A stretch of DNA of 64,000 nt. Source: Pyramidobacter sp. C12-8. GTDB lineage: Bacteria > Synergistota > Synergistia > Synergistales > Dethiosulfovibrionaceae. The DNA lies in contig NZ_MUHX01000010.1 in assembly GCF_002007215.1 (NCBI RefSeq), positions 28,899 through 92,898 on the forward strand. Direction: 5' to 3'. The notes beneath the pieces were generated by a model. That model was not told where the DNA came from. It saw only the letters and a program-made list of their open reading frames with translations, and ran no database searches. The number at the start of each line of letters is the position of its first letter. The stretch's first letter is position 1. Below, piece after piece: positions 42,049 to 51,394 of the stretch. The translations under genes were made by a program, and so were the position numbers.

Positions 42049-42056
42049 AAAACTCT

Positions 42057-43646
42057 TTACTTGACGATCTCGACGCCGCGGAAGAAGTCCCAGTTGCGCG
42101 GCGAGATGTACATGCCCTTGACGCGCTCGCTGACCATGTAGGGGGTGGAGTAGTAGTTGATGGGCAGCACGGGCAGATCCTGCATGAGGATGTCCTCGGC
42201 CTTGAGCAGATAGCCGATGCGCTTGGCGTGGTCCATTTCGCTCCGGGCCGCCACGACGAGCTTGTCGTATTCGGGGTTGTTGTAACCGGTAACGTTCTCG
42301 GGCGAATCGGAAACGAGGATGTCCATCAGGCTGGCGGGATCGAAGAAGTCGACCAGGTAGGCGTGGCGAGCGATCTGGTAGTTCTTCTGGAAACGGGTGT
42401 TGATGAAGACCTTCCACTCCTCGTTGTACAGCTCGACTTCGATGCCGAGGTTCCTCTTCCACATGGCCTGCAGGGCTTCGGCGATGTTTTTGTTGCCTTC
42501 GTTGGTGTTGTACTTGTAAGTTATCTTGGGGAAACCCTTGCCGTCGGGATAACCGGCCTCGGCCAGCAGCTTGCGGGCCTCTTCGGGCTGAGCGCGGTTG
42601 CTGAAGTAGGATTTGCCGGCGGCGCGGAAATCCTTGCCGTCTTCCGGCCCGGGCAGGCCGTAGGGGATGTAGGCGTTGGCCGGAGCCTGGCCGGCCATGG
42701 TCACCTTATCGACGATGCCCTGACGGTCGACGGCCAGCGCAAAGGCGCGGCGCACGAGCGGATTGTCGAACGGCGGCTGCGTGACGTTGAAGACACTGAA
42801 GCTGACGCCGAGCGTGTTGACGGTCTTGGCCTGGCCGCTCTTGAGCAGCACGGGGATCTGCATGGAGGGCAGCCGCTTGTTGAAATCGATCTTGCCGCCC
42901 TTGAAGGCCGCGAGCGCGGTGTTGGGGTCGGTGATCATGACGACGCGCACCTTGTCGATCTTGACGTTCTCGGCGTCCCAGTAGTGGGGATTTTTGACGA
43001 GCGTCATCTCGGCGTTGTGCTTCCACTCGGTGAGATAGAAGGGGCCGTTGCAGAGGATCGTGTCGGGCGAGGTCGTCCAGTCGCGGGGATGGGCTTCGAC
43101 GACTTCGGGCTTGGCGGGGAAGAAGATGTGATAGGACAGGTGGTCGAGCATCAGCGGGTTCTGATAGGCGAGCTTCAGCTCGAGGGTCGTGTTGTCGACG
43201 ACCTTGATGCCGACGTCCTCGGCCTTGCACTTGCCGTTGTAGAAGTTTTCGGCGTTGACGATGGGGAAGCCGAGAAAGGCGTAGGGCGAAGCGACGTTGG
43301 GATCGACGACGCGCAGCAGCCCGTAGCGGAAGTGTTCGGCCGTCAGCGGCGTGCCGTCGTGCCATTTGAGGCCGTCGCGGAGGTGGAACGTCCAGGTCAG
43401 GCCGTCTTCGGAGACGTCCCAGCTCTTGGCCAGCCCCGGTTCGGGCTTGTCCTCGAGGGAGACGCGCACCAGACCTTCGAAGAGGTTGTAGATAATGGTG
43501 GAGCCGTCGGTGGCGTTGTTCAGCGCCGGATCGATCGTTCTCGGCTCGACGCCGAGGTTGTAGACGAAGACCTTCTCCGCCGCGCACGCGCTCGCGCACA
43601 AAGCAAGCGCCGCGGCTGCTGCCAGAATCCAACTGCGTTTTTTCAT
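42057..43646 (-). CDS. oppA: Oligopeptide ABC transporter substrate-binding protein
   Basis: The 529-residue periplasmic protein has a signal peptide cut near SACAAE (residue about 22) and family 5 features: VEPRTIDPALNNATDGS near residue 33, LRDGLKWHDGTPLTAEHF near 88, and PFDNPLVRRAFALAVDRQG near 290. It resembles OppA/MppA. It is the last gene of the leftward opp operon, 52 bases after oppF, and ends 9 bases before a strong terminator. ATG 43644-43646 follows AAGGAGG on the minus strand. It may also have its own promoter in the 52-base gap. Confidence 0.92.
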   Translation of the reverse strand: MKKRSWILAAAAALALCASACAAEKVFVYNLGVEPRTIDPALNNATDGSTIIYNLFEGLVRVSLEDKPEPGLAKSWDVSEDGLTWTFHLRDGLKWHDGTPLTAEHFRYGLLRVVDPNVASPYAFLGFPIVNAENFYNGKCKAEDVGIKVVDNTTLELKLAYQNPLMLDHLSYHIFFPAKPEVVEAHPRDWTTSPDTILCNGPFYLTEWKHNAEMTLVKNPHYWDAENVKIDKVRVVMITDPNTALAAFKGGKIDFNKRLPSMQIPVLLKSGQAKTVNTLGVSFSVFNVTQPPFDNPLVRRAFALAVDRQGIVDKVTMAGQAPANAYIPYGLPGPEDGKDFRAAGKSYFSNRAQPEEARKLLAEAGYPDGKGFPKITYKYNTNEGNKNIAEALQAMWKRNLGIEVELYNEEWKVFINTRFQKNYQIARHAYLVDFFDPASLMDILVSDSPENVTGYNNPEYDKLVVAARSEMDHAKRIGYLLKAEDILMQDLPVLPINYYSTPYMVSERVKGMYISPRNWDFFRGVEIVK

Positions 43647-43698
43647 GACTGAATCCTCCTTACGTATAATGACGCGCACGGAAGGTGCGCGGTGAAGC

Positions 43699-44655
43699 CT
43701 AGTTGTTCGCCAGCCAGCAGGCGCACTGATGTTCGCCGCCGGCCAGTGGCGGCGCTTCGACGCTGCAGCGGTCGAACGCCCGCGGGCAGCGGGTGTGGAA
43801 CTTGCAGCCCGAAGGCGGATCAATCGGGCTGGGCACTTCGCCGGTAAGCTGGATGCGCTTTCTCGCGTCGGATTTGTCGGGGTCGGGGACGGGAATGGCC
43901 GACAGCAGCGACTGCGTGTAGGGATGGAGCGGATTGGTGTAAAGTTCGTTGCTCTCCGCCACTTCGACGATGTTGCCGAGGTACATGACGGCGACGCGGT
44001 CGCTGATGTGCTTGACCATCGACAGGTCGTGGGCGATGAACAAATACGTCAGCCCCAGATCGTGCTGCAAGTCTTCGAGCGTGTTGACGATCTGCGCCTG
44101 GATGGACACGTCCAGCGCCGAGATCGGCTCGTCGCAGATGATGCATTCCGGCTCGACGGCCAGCGCGCGGGCGATGCCGATGCGCTGGCGCTGCCCGCCG
44201 GAGAACTCGTGCGGGTAGCGGTTGGCGTGCTCGCTGTTGAGCCCGACGATGGAAAGCAGGCGACGCATGCGGTCGATACGCTCGTCCCGCGGCACGCCGT
44301 GGATCACCATCGGCTCGATGACGATGTCGCCGACGGTCATGCGCGGATTGAGCGAGGCGTACGGATCCTGAAAGATCATCTGCAGTTCCTTGCGGTAGGG
44401 GATCATTTCCTTCTGTGAAAGGTTCGCCAGCTCGTGTCCTTTCCATTTTACGCTGCCCGAGGTGACGTCGTACAGGCGGATGATCGTGCGCCCGGTGGTC
44501 GTCTTGCCGCAGCCGGATTCGCCGACCAGGCCGAGCGTTTCGCCGCGGCGGATGCTGAACGACACGCCGTCGACGGAGCGCACGACGCCTCTGGGCACGT
44601 TGAAGTGCTTGACCAGATCCGTGACTTCGAGAAGGATTTCCCGGCTGTCGGTCAT
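43699..44655 (-). CDS. oppF: Oligopeptide ABC transporter ATPase OppF
   Basis: The 318-residue ATPase has Walker [13 protein letters not shown] near residue 45, signature FSGGQRQR near 155 and Walker [12 protein letters not shown] near 178. The C-terminal oligopeptide-type extension with CKFHTRCP and CACWLANN carries cysteines typical of a [4Fe-4S] or zinc-binding tail in this subfamily. It overlaps oppD by four bases. Confidence 0.94.
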   Translation of the reverse strand: MTDSREILLEVTDLVKHFNVPRGVVRSVDGVSFSIRRGETLGLVGESGCGKTTTGRTIIRLYDVTSGSVKWKGHELANLSQKEMIPYRKELQMIFQDPYASLNPRMTVGDIVIEPMVIHGVPRDERIDRMRRLLSIVGLNSEHANRYPHEFSGGQRQRIGIARALAVEPECIICDEPISALDVSIQAQIVNTLEDLQHDLGLTYLFIAHDLSMVKHISDRVAVMYLGNIVEVAESNELYTNPLHPYTQSLLSAIPVPDPDKSDARKRIQLTGEVPSPIDPPSGCKFHTRCPRAFDRCSVEAPPLAGGEHQCACWLANN

Positions 44656-45644
44656 CGCGCGTCACCTCCGTGGGGCGCGTGCTGAAGCCAGCACGCGGCT
44701 GAATGGCCTTCCTCGACGAACTGCGTTTCGGGCGGGTACTGCAGGCAGACGCGCATCGCCTTGGGGCAGCGCAGCGCGTACGGGCAGCCCTTGGGCGGGT
44801 TGAGCAGATCGGGCGGCTGCCCCTTGATGGGGATCAGCCGTTCCTTGGTGAGATTGTCGGGATTGGGCACCGACTTGAGCAGCCCCTGCGTGTACGGATG
44901 CGCCGGATTATAGAAGATATGGCGCCGCGTCCCTTCCTCGACGACATGCCCGCTGTACATGACGGCGACGCGGTCGGCCATGCCGGCGATGACGCCGAGA
45001 TCGTGCGTGATGAGGATGATGGCGGTGTTCCATTTCTTCTGCAAATCTTTCATCAGTTCGAGGATCTGCGCCTGCACGGTCACGTCGAGCGCCGTCGTCG
45101 GCTCGTCGGCGATGAGCAGGTCGGGATTGCAGGCCAGCGCCATGGCGATCATCAGGCGCTGACGCTGCCCGCCGGAGAACTGATGCGGGTATTGGCCGAT
45201 GCGTTCCTCGGCCGGCTCGATGCCGACGTCGTGAAGCAGCTCGATCACGCGCTTTTTCGCCTCGCCCCGGCTCATGTGCTTGTGGCGGATCAGCGGCTCG
45301 CACAGCTGGTACGAGATGGACAGCACCGGATTGAGGCTGGTCATCGGGTCCTGAAAGATCATCGAGATCTTGTTGGCGCGGATGTCCGACATCTGTTTGT
45401 AGTTCATCGTCGTCAGTTCCTGCCCCTCGAAGTTGACCGAACCGCCGACGACTTTTCCCGAAGGGCCGAGCAGATGCAGCATCGACAGCATCGTCACGGA
45501 TTTGCCGCTGCCCGATTCGCCGACGATGCCCAGCACTTCGCCCTTGTCGAGCGTCAGCGAGACGCCGCCGACGGCTTTGACCTCGCCGACCGGCGTAAAG
45601 AAAGAGGTGTGCAGATCCCTGATCGTGAGAATTTTTTCCGACAT
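44652..45644 (-). CDS. oppD: Oligopeptide ABC transporter ATPase OppD
   Basis: The 330-residue ATPase has Walker [14 protein letters not shown] near residue 42, signature [12 protein letters not shown] near 159 and Walker [15 protein letters not shown] near 180. The C-terminal peptide-transporter extension has [11 protein letters not shown] and a final CWLQH. It is followed directly by oppF and preceded by oppC with a 23-base gap, in the classic oppBCDF order. Confidence 0.94.
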   Translation of the reverse strand: MSEKILTIRDLHTSFFTPVGEVKAVGGVSLTLDKGEVLGIVGESGSGKSVTMLSMLHLLGPSGKVVGGSVNFEGQELTTMNYKQMSDIRANKISMIFQDPMTSLNPVLSISYQLCEPLIRHKHMSRGEAKKRVIELLHDVGIEPAEERIGQYPHQFSGGQRQRLMIAMALACNPDLLIADEPTTALDVTVQAQILELMKDLQKKWNTAIILITHDLGVIAGMADRVAVMYSGHVVEEGTRRHIFYNPAHPYTQGLLKSVPNPDNLTKERLIPIKGQPPDLLNPPKGCPYALRCPKAMRVCLQYPPETQFVEEGHSAACWLQHAPHGGDAR

Positions 45645-45667
45645 GAAAATCTTCCCCCCTTCTTTAC

Positions 45668-46630
45668 CTACTTGCGCAGCCGCGGGTCGAGCGCGTCCCG
45701 CAGGCCGTCGCCGAAGAAGTTGAACGCGAGGATCGTCAGCGAGATGGCCATGGCGGGGAAGAACAGCTGGTAGGGATAGACCATCAGCGCGTTCATCGCG
45801 TCGCTGCTGAGCACGCCCCACGAAGCCATCGGCGCGCTGACGCCGAGGCCGACGAAGCTCAGGAACGCCTCGGCGAAGATCGCCTGCGGGATGCAGAACG
45901 TCAGCGTGACGAGGATCGGCCCCATGGCGTTGGGGATCAGGTGCCGCAGCAGCATGCGCGCCGGCGAAGCGCCGATGACACGCGCCGCGAGCACGAACTC
46001 CTCGTTTTTGACGCGCATGATCTCGGCGCGGACGATGCGCGCCATGTTGGTCCAGTAGTTGATGCCCAGCGTGATGAAGATGCTCTTCAGCCCCGGACCG
46101 ACCACGACCATCAGCAGGATGACGTAGATCATCGTCGGCACGCTGCGGATCGTGTCGACGATGCGCATCATCACGTCGTCGGTACGGCCGCCGACGAAGC
46201 CGGAGATGCTGCCGTAGATCACGCCGATCGTCAGGTTGATCAGGCTGGCCATCAGGCCGACGGCCAGGGAGATGCGCGCGCCGTACATGACGCGCACGAA
46301 CATGTCGCGGCCGAACATGTCGGTGCCGAACGGATGCGCCCACGAGGGGAACTCGTTGGAGATGAGGAAATCCTGTTCGTCGTAGGCGTAGGGCGACAGC
46401 AGCGGCCCGAAGATCGCCATCAGAAAGATGCAGACGATCAGGAACAGCCCGAACATCGCCAGCTTGTCGCGCTTGAGACGCTGCCAGGCGTCCTGCCAGT
46501 ACGTCTGGCTGGGGCGGATGAACTCCGCCTTGTTTTTCTCCTCCGCGCCGACGAACTCGAACAGCGAAGCGTCGTTCAGATCGGGCAGGCGGAGCGGGCG
46601 CGTTTCCGCGGAAGTCTTTTCAGTCATCAT
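45668..46630 (-). CDS. oppC: Oligopeptide ABC transporter permease OppC
   Basis: The 320-residue permease has a long N-terminal cytoplasmic region (about 50 residues) before the first helix, as in OppC, and the motif HPFGTDMFGRDMFVRVMYGAR within residues 103-123. The EAA loop is AARVIGASPARMLLRHLIPN near 218. Two adjacent ATG codons (46628-46630 and 46625-46627) are possible starts behind GGGGGG. Confidence 0.93.
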   Translation of the reverse strand: MMTEKTSAETRPLRLPDLNDASLFEFVGAEEKNKAEFIRPSQTYWQDAWQRLKRDKLAMFGLFLIVCIFLMAIFGPLLSPYAYDEQDFLISNEFPSWAHPFGTDMFGRDMFVRVMYGARISLAVGLMASLINLTIGVIYGSISGFVGGRTDDVMMRIVDTIRSVPTMIYVILLMVVVGPGLKSIFITLGINYWTNMARIVRAEIMRVKNEEFVLAARVIGASPARMLLRHLIPNAMGPILVTLTFCIPQAIFAEAFLSFVGLGVSAPMASWGVLSSDAMNALMVYPYQLFFPAMAISLTILAFNFFGDGLRDALDPRLRK

Positions 46631-46641
46631 GCGTCCCCCCC

Positions 46642-47562
46642 CTATTTGGCCAGCTTGATGCGCGGATCGATGAAGCCGAGGCAGATATCGACGAGCAGAT
46701 TCATGAACACCAGCAGGGCGCTGAAGAAGATCGTCACGCCCATGATCGTCGTGTAGTCGCGGTTCTGGATGCTCGTCACGAAGAACAATCCCAGCCCGGG
46801 AATGCCGAACACCTGCTCGACGACGAAACTGCCCGTGAGAATGCCCGCGATCAGCGGCCCCAGATAGGTGACGACGGGGATGATCGCGTTGCGCAGCGCG
46901 TGGATGTACACGACCGTGCGCTCGCGCAGCCCCTTGGAATAGGCGGTGCGGATATAATCCTGCTGGATCACTTCGAGCATGCTGGAGCGCGTCAGGCGCG
47001 AGATGAACGCCGCCGGATACCCCGCCAGCGTGATTGCCGGCAGGATCGACGTCGGCAAACCTTCCCAGAAGCCGACGGTGACGATCCCCCATCGGTAGGC
47101 GAAGAAATAGACCATCAGCGTGGCGATGACGTAGTTCGGTATCGTGATCCCCAGCGTGGCCAGCACCATGGCCGTCTTGTCCTGCCATCGCCCTCGCCGC
47201 AGCGCCGAGATGATGCCCGCGGGGATGCCGACGGCCAGCGACAGCAAGATCGCCAGCGAACCGACCAGAGCGGAAGCGGGGAACGAACCGGAGATCAGCT
47301 GGTTGACCGTCATGCCCTCGTAGCGGTAGGAAGGGCCGAAATCGAAATGGATCGCGTTCCACAGATAATGTCCGTACTGTTTCCAGAGCGGGTCGTTCAT
47401 GTGATAGCGTTCCAGAATCTTCTCCATGATCTCCGGCGGGATCACCTTTTCGTCGGTGAACGGCCCGCCCGGAATGGCCCGCATCAGAAAAAACGTCAGC
47501 GTGATGATCACGAACAACGTCAGCAAACTCGTGGATATTCTCTGCAGCACGTACTTCAGCAT
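46642..47562 (-). CDS. oppB: Oligopeptide ABC transporter permease OppB
   Basis: The 306-residue permease has the OppB N-terminus MLKYVLQRISTSLLTLFVII and TFFLMRAIPGGPF near residue 24, plus the EAA loop TAYSKGLRERTVVYIHALRNAIIP ending near 230. The start at 47560-47562 is chosen because AGGGGGG lies 9 bases upstream; a longer frame to 47622 lacks a ribosome site. It is the first gene of the operon. Confidence 0.93.
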   Translation of the reverse strand: MLKYVLQRISTSLLTLFVIITLTFFLMRAIPGGPFTDEKVIPPEIMEKILERYHMNDPLWKQYGHYLWNAIHFDFGPSYRYEGMTVNQLISGSFPASALVGSLAILLSLAVGIPAGIISALRRGRWQDKTAMVLATLGITIPNYVIATLMVYFFAYRWGIVTVGFWEGLPTSILPAITLAGYPAAFISRLTRSSMLEVIQQDYIRTAYSKGLRERTVVYIHALRNAIIPVVTYLGPLIAGILTGSFVVEQVFGIPGLGLFFVTSIQNRDYTTIMGVTIFFSALLVFMNLLVDICLGFIDPRIKLAK

Positions 47563-47841
47563 ACGACAAGCCCCCCTGTATGTTCTCGAAAAAATTGCCT
47601 GACGCGATTTCTTAATAACCACATGTTTTATCAGAATTTATATAAGAAAACCATCTAAAAGATAAATTTATCTTAGCATGAAGCTCGAGACTTGGAAAGT
47701 TCATTCTGCATGGTCAAAAAAGAAAATAATTGCTGAATGTCAGTTATATTGCCGGGATTTATCGTCTGACCCAATGGGGAAACCGGTGAAATCATCGGAC
47801 GAAGCGGTTTATCACGAAACGAAGAAAATATCGTCATCGTG
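47563..47841 (-). promoter_or_regulatory. Control region of the opp operon with 16-bp palindrome
   Basis: The 279-base region is AT-rich near the operon and has no gene. AAGATAAATTTATCTT (47659-47674) is a perfect palindrome. On the minus strand TTATCT, within this palindrome, is followed 17 bases later by TATAAA, a plausible promoter whose -35 box would be covered by a bound regulator. Confidence 0.4.
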
Positions 47842-47888
47842 AAAAGAGGGACGGAAAACGCACCGCTCGCGTTTTCCGTCCCTCTTTT
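47842..47888. terminator. Bidirectional terminator after the 2-hydroxyacid dehydrogenase gene
   Basis: A perfect 20-bp hairpin (47842-47861 with 47869-47888) with a 7-base loop and A/T ends. It lies three bases after the dehydrogenase stop codon (minus strand). Confidence 0.95.
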
Positions 47889-47890
47889 CG

Positions 47891-48862
47891 CTATTGTTCG
47901 CTCAGTTCTTTTTCATTGACCACGAATTTCAGTTTCTCGCCATGCAGGAATTTTTTCAAAGTGTCACTGATCATGGGCACCATGACCGTGCCGAGATCCG
48001 ATGTGTTGCCGCCGATGTGAGGCGTGATGACGATGTTGGGATGATTCAGCAGAGGGTGCCCGGCGGGCAGGGGATCGTCTTCTACGCAGTCCAGCCCGGC
48101 GCCCATCAGCCGGCCTTCGTCGATGGCCGTCAGCAGGGCCTTGTCGTCCACCAGGCCGCCGCGGGCCGTGTTGATGAGAATGGCGTTCCTTTTCATCAGC
48201 GCGATCTTTTCGGCGTTCAGCATGTGATGATTGTTGTCCAGCAACGGCACATGAAGAGTGACCACATCGGAATCCGCGAGCAGATCGTCGAGCGGGACGA
48301 ACGTCAGGTCGAACTGCTTTTCCGTCTCCGGGGCGAGGCGGAACACATCGTAATACCGCGCTTCAGCGCCGAAGGCCTGGACTCTGCGGGCCACCTGACG
48401 GCCGATATTGCCCCCGCCGATGATGCCGACCTTTTTGCCGTTCAGCGACACGGCGTTGTCGGTGAACATGGTACGGCTCCAAACGCCGTTCTGGATGCTT
48501 CGGTTGTGGAACATGAGGTTGCGCCCGACGGCGAGCATGAGCAGCACCGCCAATTCCGATACGGCGGAGGCGTTGGCGCCGGGCGTGTTGGTGACGGCGA
48601 TGCCGCGGGAGGAAGCATAGGGGACGTCGACGGAATCGACGCCCACGCCCCAGCGGCAGATCAGCTTCAGTTTCCCTTTGTTCGCGAGAGTTCCCTTGGA
48701 AGCTTTGAGGACGCGCAAAACGATGGCGTCGGCGTCCGTACTGGCGTCCAGCGCGTCCTGCGAGGTCGCTTCGACGATTTCGGCGCCGTCGCCGGCGAGC
48801 TGTGCGCGAAATTCGTCGGCGGTGCCGGCGGGATATTTTCCGGCGAGAAGGATTTTTTTCAT
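47891..48862 (-). CDS. D-2-hydroxyacid dehydrogenase (phosphoglycerate dehydrogenase-like)
   Basis: The 323-residue NAD-dependent enzyme belongs to the D-isomer-specific 2-hydroxyacid dehydrogenase family. The NAD-binding motif VGIIGGGNIGRQVARRVQAFG starts near residue 144. Catalytic residues appear as the Arg in NTARGGLVDD near 233, the Glu in DCVEDDP near 262, and the His in PHIGGNT near 282. No ACT domain is present, so it is not a long serine-pathway SerA. It is the last gene of an operon with an aldolase, a symporter and an amidohydrolase, which suggests oxidation or reduction of a 2-hydroxy or 2-oxo acid made by the pathway. Confidence 0.92.
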   Translation of the reverse strand: MKKILLAGKYPAGTADEFRAQLAGDGAEIVEATSQDALDASTDADAIVLRVLKASKGTLANKGKLKLICRWGVGVDSVDVPYASSRGIAVTNTPGANASAVSELAVLLMLAVGRNLMFHNRSIQNGVWSRTMFTDNAVSLNGKKVGIIGGGNIGRQVARRVQAFGAEARYYDVFRLAPETEKQFDLTFVPLDDLLADSDVVTLHVPLLDNNHHMLNAEKIALMKRNAILINTARGGLVDDKALLTAIDEGRLMGAGLDCVEDDPLPAGHPLLNHPNIVITPHIGGNTSDLGTVMVPMISDTLKKFLHGEKLKFVVNEKELSEQ

Positions 48863-48874
48863 GCTCCTCTTCGC

Positions 48875-49873
48875 CTACTTCCTCAACGATCGAGCCGTCT
48901 CGCGCATCAAACCTTCGCTGGGATTGCTCCTGTCTCTGGCGGAGACCGCGGCGATCAGGCGGTAAAGCGCCACGCCCTCTTCGGCGGCGACCTTTTTGAA
49001 GGTCGCGACGAAGCTGGAATGCGTGCCGGTCATGCCGAGCACGAGGTCGAGCGGCGTGATGGCCGCGTGATAATCGCGTTCTTTCATGGCCGGGATCAGC
49101 TGCGAGTCAAGGAAGCCCAGCAGACCGTAAAAGTCGACCTCCTCCGCTTGACCGTAACGCTGCATCAAGGCCACTCCGACCTCGGTAGCGAGGTTGCCGG
49201 CGCTGCGGGCCATGCCCAGCAGCCCGCAGTCGAGCATGGCGGCGCCGGCTTTCCATGCGGCCACGGCGTTGGCCGCCGACAGGCCGAGGTTGTTGTGGCA
49301 ATGGAATCCCACGGGGATCTTCACGGCCTTGACCAGCGACTCGGTGTATTCGGAAACTTCCTCGGGCAGCATGGTTCCCGCCGAATCCATGATGGTGACG
49401 GCGTCGAGGCCGGCGTCCTCGAGCATTTTCGCCTCTTCGGCCAGTTCTTTCGCGGAGCTGACATACGCCTTCATCAGCGAGTAATAGGCCTTCAGCCCTT
49501 TCTTCTTGATGTACTTGATCGGCTTGAGCGAAAGCGCGGCGCCTTCGCCGGCGTTGGCGCCGACGCGCAGGAACGCCAGTCCTTTTTCGGCCGCCAGGTC
49601 AACGGACGCCTCCGTATAGCGTTTGGCGTTGAGGAACATGCCCAGCGTGCCGCGGGAAAAGTAGGGCCGGGCGAGATCAAGATACTGTTCGTCGTTCAGC
49701 GGGGCGATGGCGTGGGAATTCTCGTAGGCGCCGATGCCTTTGGCGTTGCCGAATTCGATCTCGGTGATGCCGTTGTCCAGCAGCCCCTCGATCATCATTC
49801 GCGTTAAAGCCGCGTCGAATCCGCATCCGACCACATTGCCGCCGTCGCGCATCGTACAGTCAAAAAAGCGCAT
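48875..49873 (-). CDS. DRE-TIM metallolyase family aldolase (HMGL/DmpG-like)
   Basis: The 332-residue protein has the family motif FDCTMRDGGN at the N-terminus (an Asp-Arg-Asp metal/catalytic set), FHCHNNLGLSAANA near residue 191 with the two metal histidines, and a TIM-barrel length. Relatives include 4-hydroxy-2-oxovalerate aldolase, HMG-CoA lyase and citramalate-type synthases; the C-terminus is short, so it is a lyase rather than a regulated synthase. It precedes the 2-hydroxyacid dehydrogenase by 12 bases. The physiological substrate is unknown. Confidence 0.88.
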   Translation of the reverse strand: MRFFDCTMRDGGNVVGCGFDAALTRMMIEGLLDNGITEIEFGNAKGIGAYENSHAIAPLNDEQYLDLARPYFSRGTLGMFLNAKRYTEASVDLAAEKGLAFLRVGANAGEGAALSLKPIKYIKKKGLKAYYSLMKAYVSSAKELAEEAKMLEDAGLDAVTIMDSAGTMLPEEVSEYTESLVKAVKIPVGFHCHNNLGLSAANAVAAWKAGAAMLDCGLLGMARSAGNLATEVGVALMQRYGQAEEVDFYGLLGFLDSQLIPAMKERDYHAAITPLDLVLGMTGTHSSFVATFKKVAAEEGVALYRLIAAVSARDRSNPSEGLMRETARSLRK

Positions 49874-49983
49874 GTTTTATCCTTCCTTTTCTTAACTCCA
49901 TTGATGGAGAATTATCTTTCTTTGCGCCTTCGCGTCAAAGCGCGGAAACACAACGAAAAAATCTTCACGCAGCAGTGCCGGTT
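49874..49983. other. 110-base gap within the catabolic operon, repeat-like
   Basis: The segment 49918-49960 has the pattern CTTTGCGCCTTCGCGTC, reminiscent of short dispersed repeats seen in several phyla. No hairpin with a T-run was found, so transcription probably continues from the symporter gene to the aldolase gene. Confidence 0.35.
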
Positions 49984-51375
49984 TTACCGATGCTGCGCTT
50001 GAGCTTTTGCGCTCTTTGCGCTGAGGATGTCGCTGAATCGGCGGTCGCCGTTCCAGAAGAACCGGCGGGCGACGATATAGAACACAATCCAGAGAACGGC
50101 GCTGCCGGTCAGGAGGAGCCATGGCGAAATTTTGAAGGCCAGCATGGGCATGAACATAATATAGGGCAGCGACCAGGGATAGCACAGCGCCGCCGAGGCG
50201 GCCGCCGACTCCTGCCCTGTGGTCTCGAACTTTGGATCGATGACGCGCAGCAACATCAGCCCGGTGGCGAGCACGCCGCTCTCAAGACCGTAACTTCCCA
50301 TGGCGCGCTCGAACCAGTCGATGTCGAACATCTTCCAGGCAAAATAGAAGTTGGCTATGATATTGGCGGCAATGACAGCGCCTATGGTGACCAGCATGGG
50401 TACCATGTAAAGGGCAAAGACCTTCAGCGACAGCGTCGCGATGGCAGAGCAGACCAAATAATCGAGGGCAACGCCGGAAATGCGGTTTACTGTGGGGCGA
50501 TCGATATAATCGGCCATTTTGAGCTTTTTAAGGAGATAGGATAGCAGAGCGCCGCATATCATAGCGCAGGCGAACAGGGGGATCTCCTTGAGCAGCGGGT
50601 GGATCCAGATCAGGCTTCGAGACAGAAGACGGGCTGAGCCATAGATCACTCCGACGAACGCGAGTTGCAATGCCAGCGGATCAAGAGCGTCGTTGTAAGT
50701 TACTCCCTTGCCGATGGAAGTTCTTTTCTCGACGGGAACATAGCCTTCGCGAATGTCCTGGGGGACGTCCTGCGGCTTGGAGACTTTCTGTGACCAGCCG
50801 CGGCGGACGCCGATATTGATCACGAGCATGCCGAGAACGATACCTGAAAGCAAGCCGGCGGTGGCCATCGTGTTGGCTACCGACACGCCATCAGCCCAGC
50901 CGGCTGCGGCGAGAGCAGCACCGGCAGCGTTGGCCGTGCCGTGTCCGCCGTGAAATCCGAAAACCGGTGTGAGACCGAAAGCGAACGGCAGATTGGGAAA
51001 GTACGGCATCATCAGCAGCGTCGCACCCATGCCGACAAGCACTTGCGTCTGATGCATCAAACCTCCCTGCGTCACGGCCGACAGAGCCACGCGTCCGAAG
51101 TCGTGCGATGAACGGGAACCGAAGAACGACAGACCAAGCACAACAGTGACGAGCACGCCGGGCCACTGACCGATCGTATTGCCGATGGGCAGACAGTATG
51201 CCGTGGAGCGGCCAAGCACCTGCGGCCCCAGCAGCAGACCGACCAGACCGGCTAACAGCGAGGCGGGCAGATACAGACGCTGAAACAGCGGAACATGTCG
51301 GCGCAGCAGAAATCCGATGAGCAGAAGAAGGCTGAGTACGGATAGATCGACAAAAACAGACGTGATGGCGTTCAT
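49984..51375 (-). CDS. GltS-type sodium/glutamate symporter family protein
   Basis: The 463-residue membrane protein resembles the ESS family of sodium:glutamate symporters. It has ten or more hydrophobic segments and two inverted halves. Typical motifs are GFLLRRHVPLFQRLYLPASL near residue 21 and FGFHGGHGTANAAGAAL near 145, the latter in the substrate/sodium hairpin. ATG 51373-51375 follows GGAGGTAAAC on the minus strand. It lies 19 bases after the amidohydrolase gene. It may import the amide or carboxylate that the operon degrades rather than glutamate itself. Confidence 0.9.
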   Translation of the reverse strand: MNAITSVFVDLSVLSLLLLIGFLLRRHVPLFQRLYLPASLLAGLVGLLLGPQVLGRSTAYCLPIGNTIGQWPGVLVTVVLGLSFFGSRSSHDFGRVALSAVTQGGLMHQTQVLVGMGATLLMMPYFPNLPFAFGLTPVFGFHGGHGTANAAGAALAAAGWADGVSVANTMATAGLLSGIVLGMLVINIGVRRGWSQKVSKPQDVPQDIREGYVPVEKRTSIGKGVTYNDALDPLALQLAFVGVIYGSARLLSRSLIWIHPLLKEIPLFACAMICGALLSYLLKKLKMADYIDRPTVNRISGVALDYLVCSAIATLSLKVFALYMVPMLVTIGAVIAANIIANFYFAWKMFDIDWFERAMGSYGLESGVLATGLMLLRVIDPKFETTGQESAAASAALCYPWSLPYIMFMPMLAFKISPWLLLTGSAVLWIVFYIVARRFFWNGDRRFSDILSAKSAKAQAQHR

Positions 51376-51394
51376 TTGTTTACCTCCGTGGACG

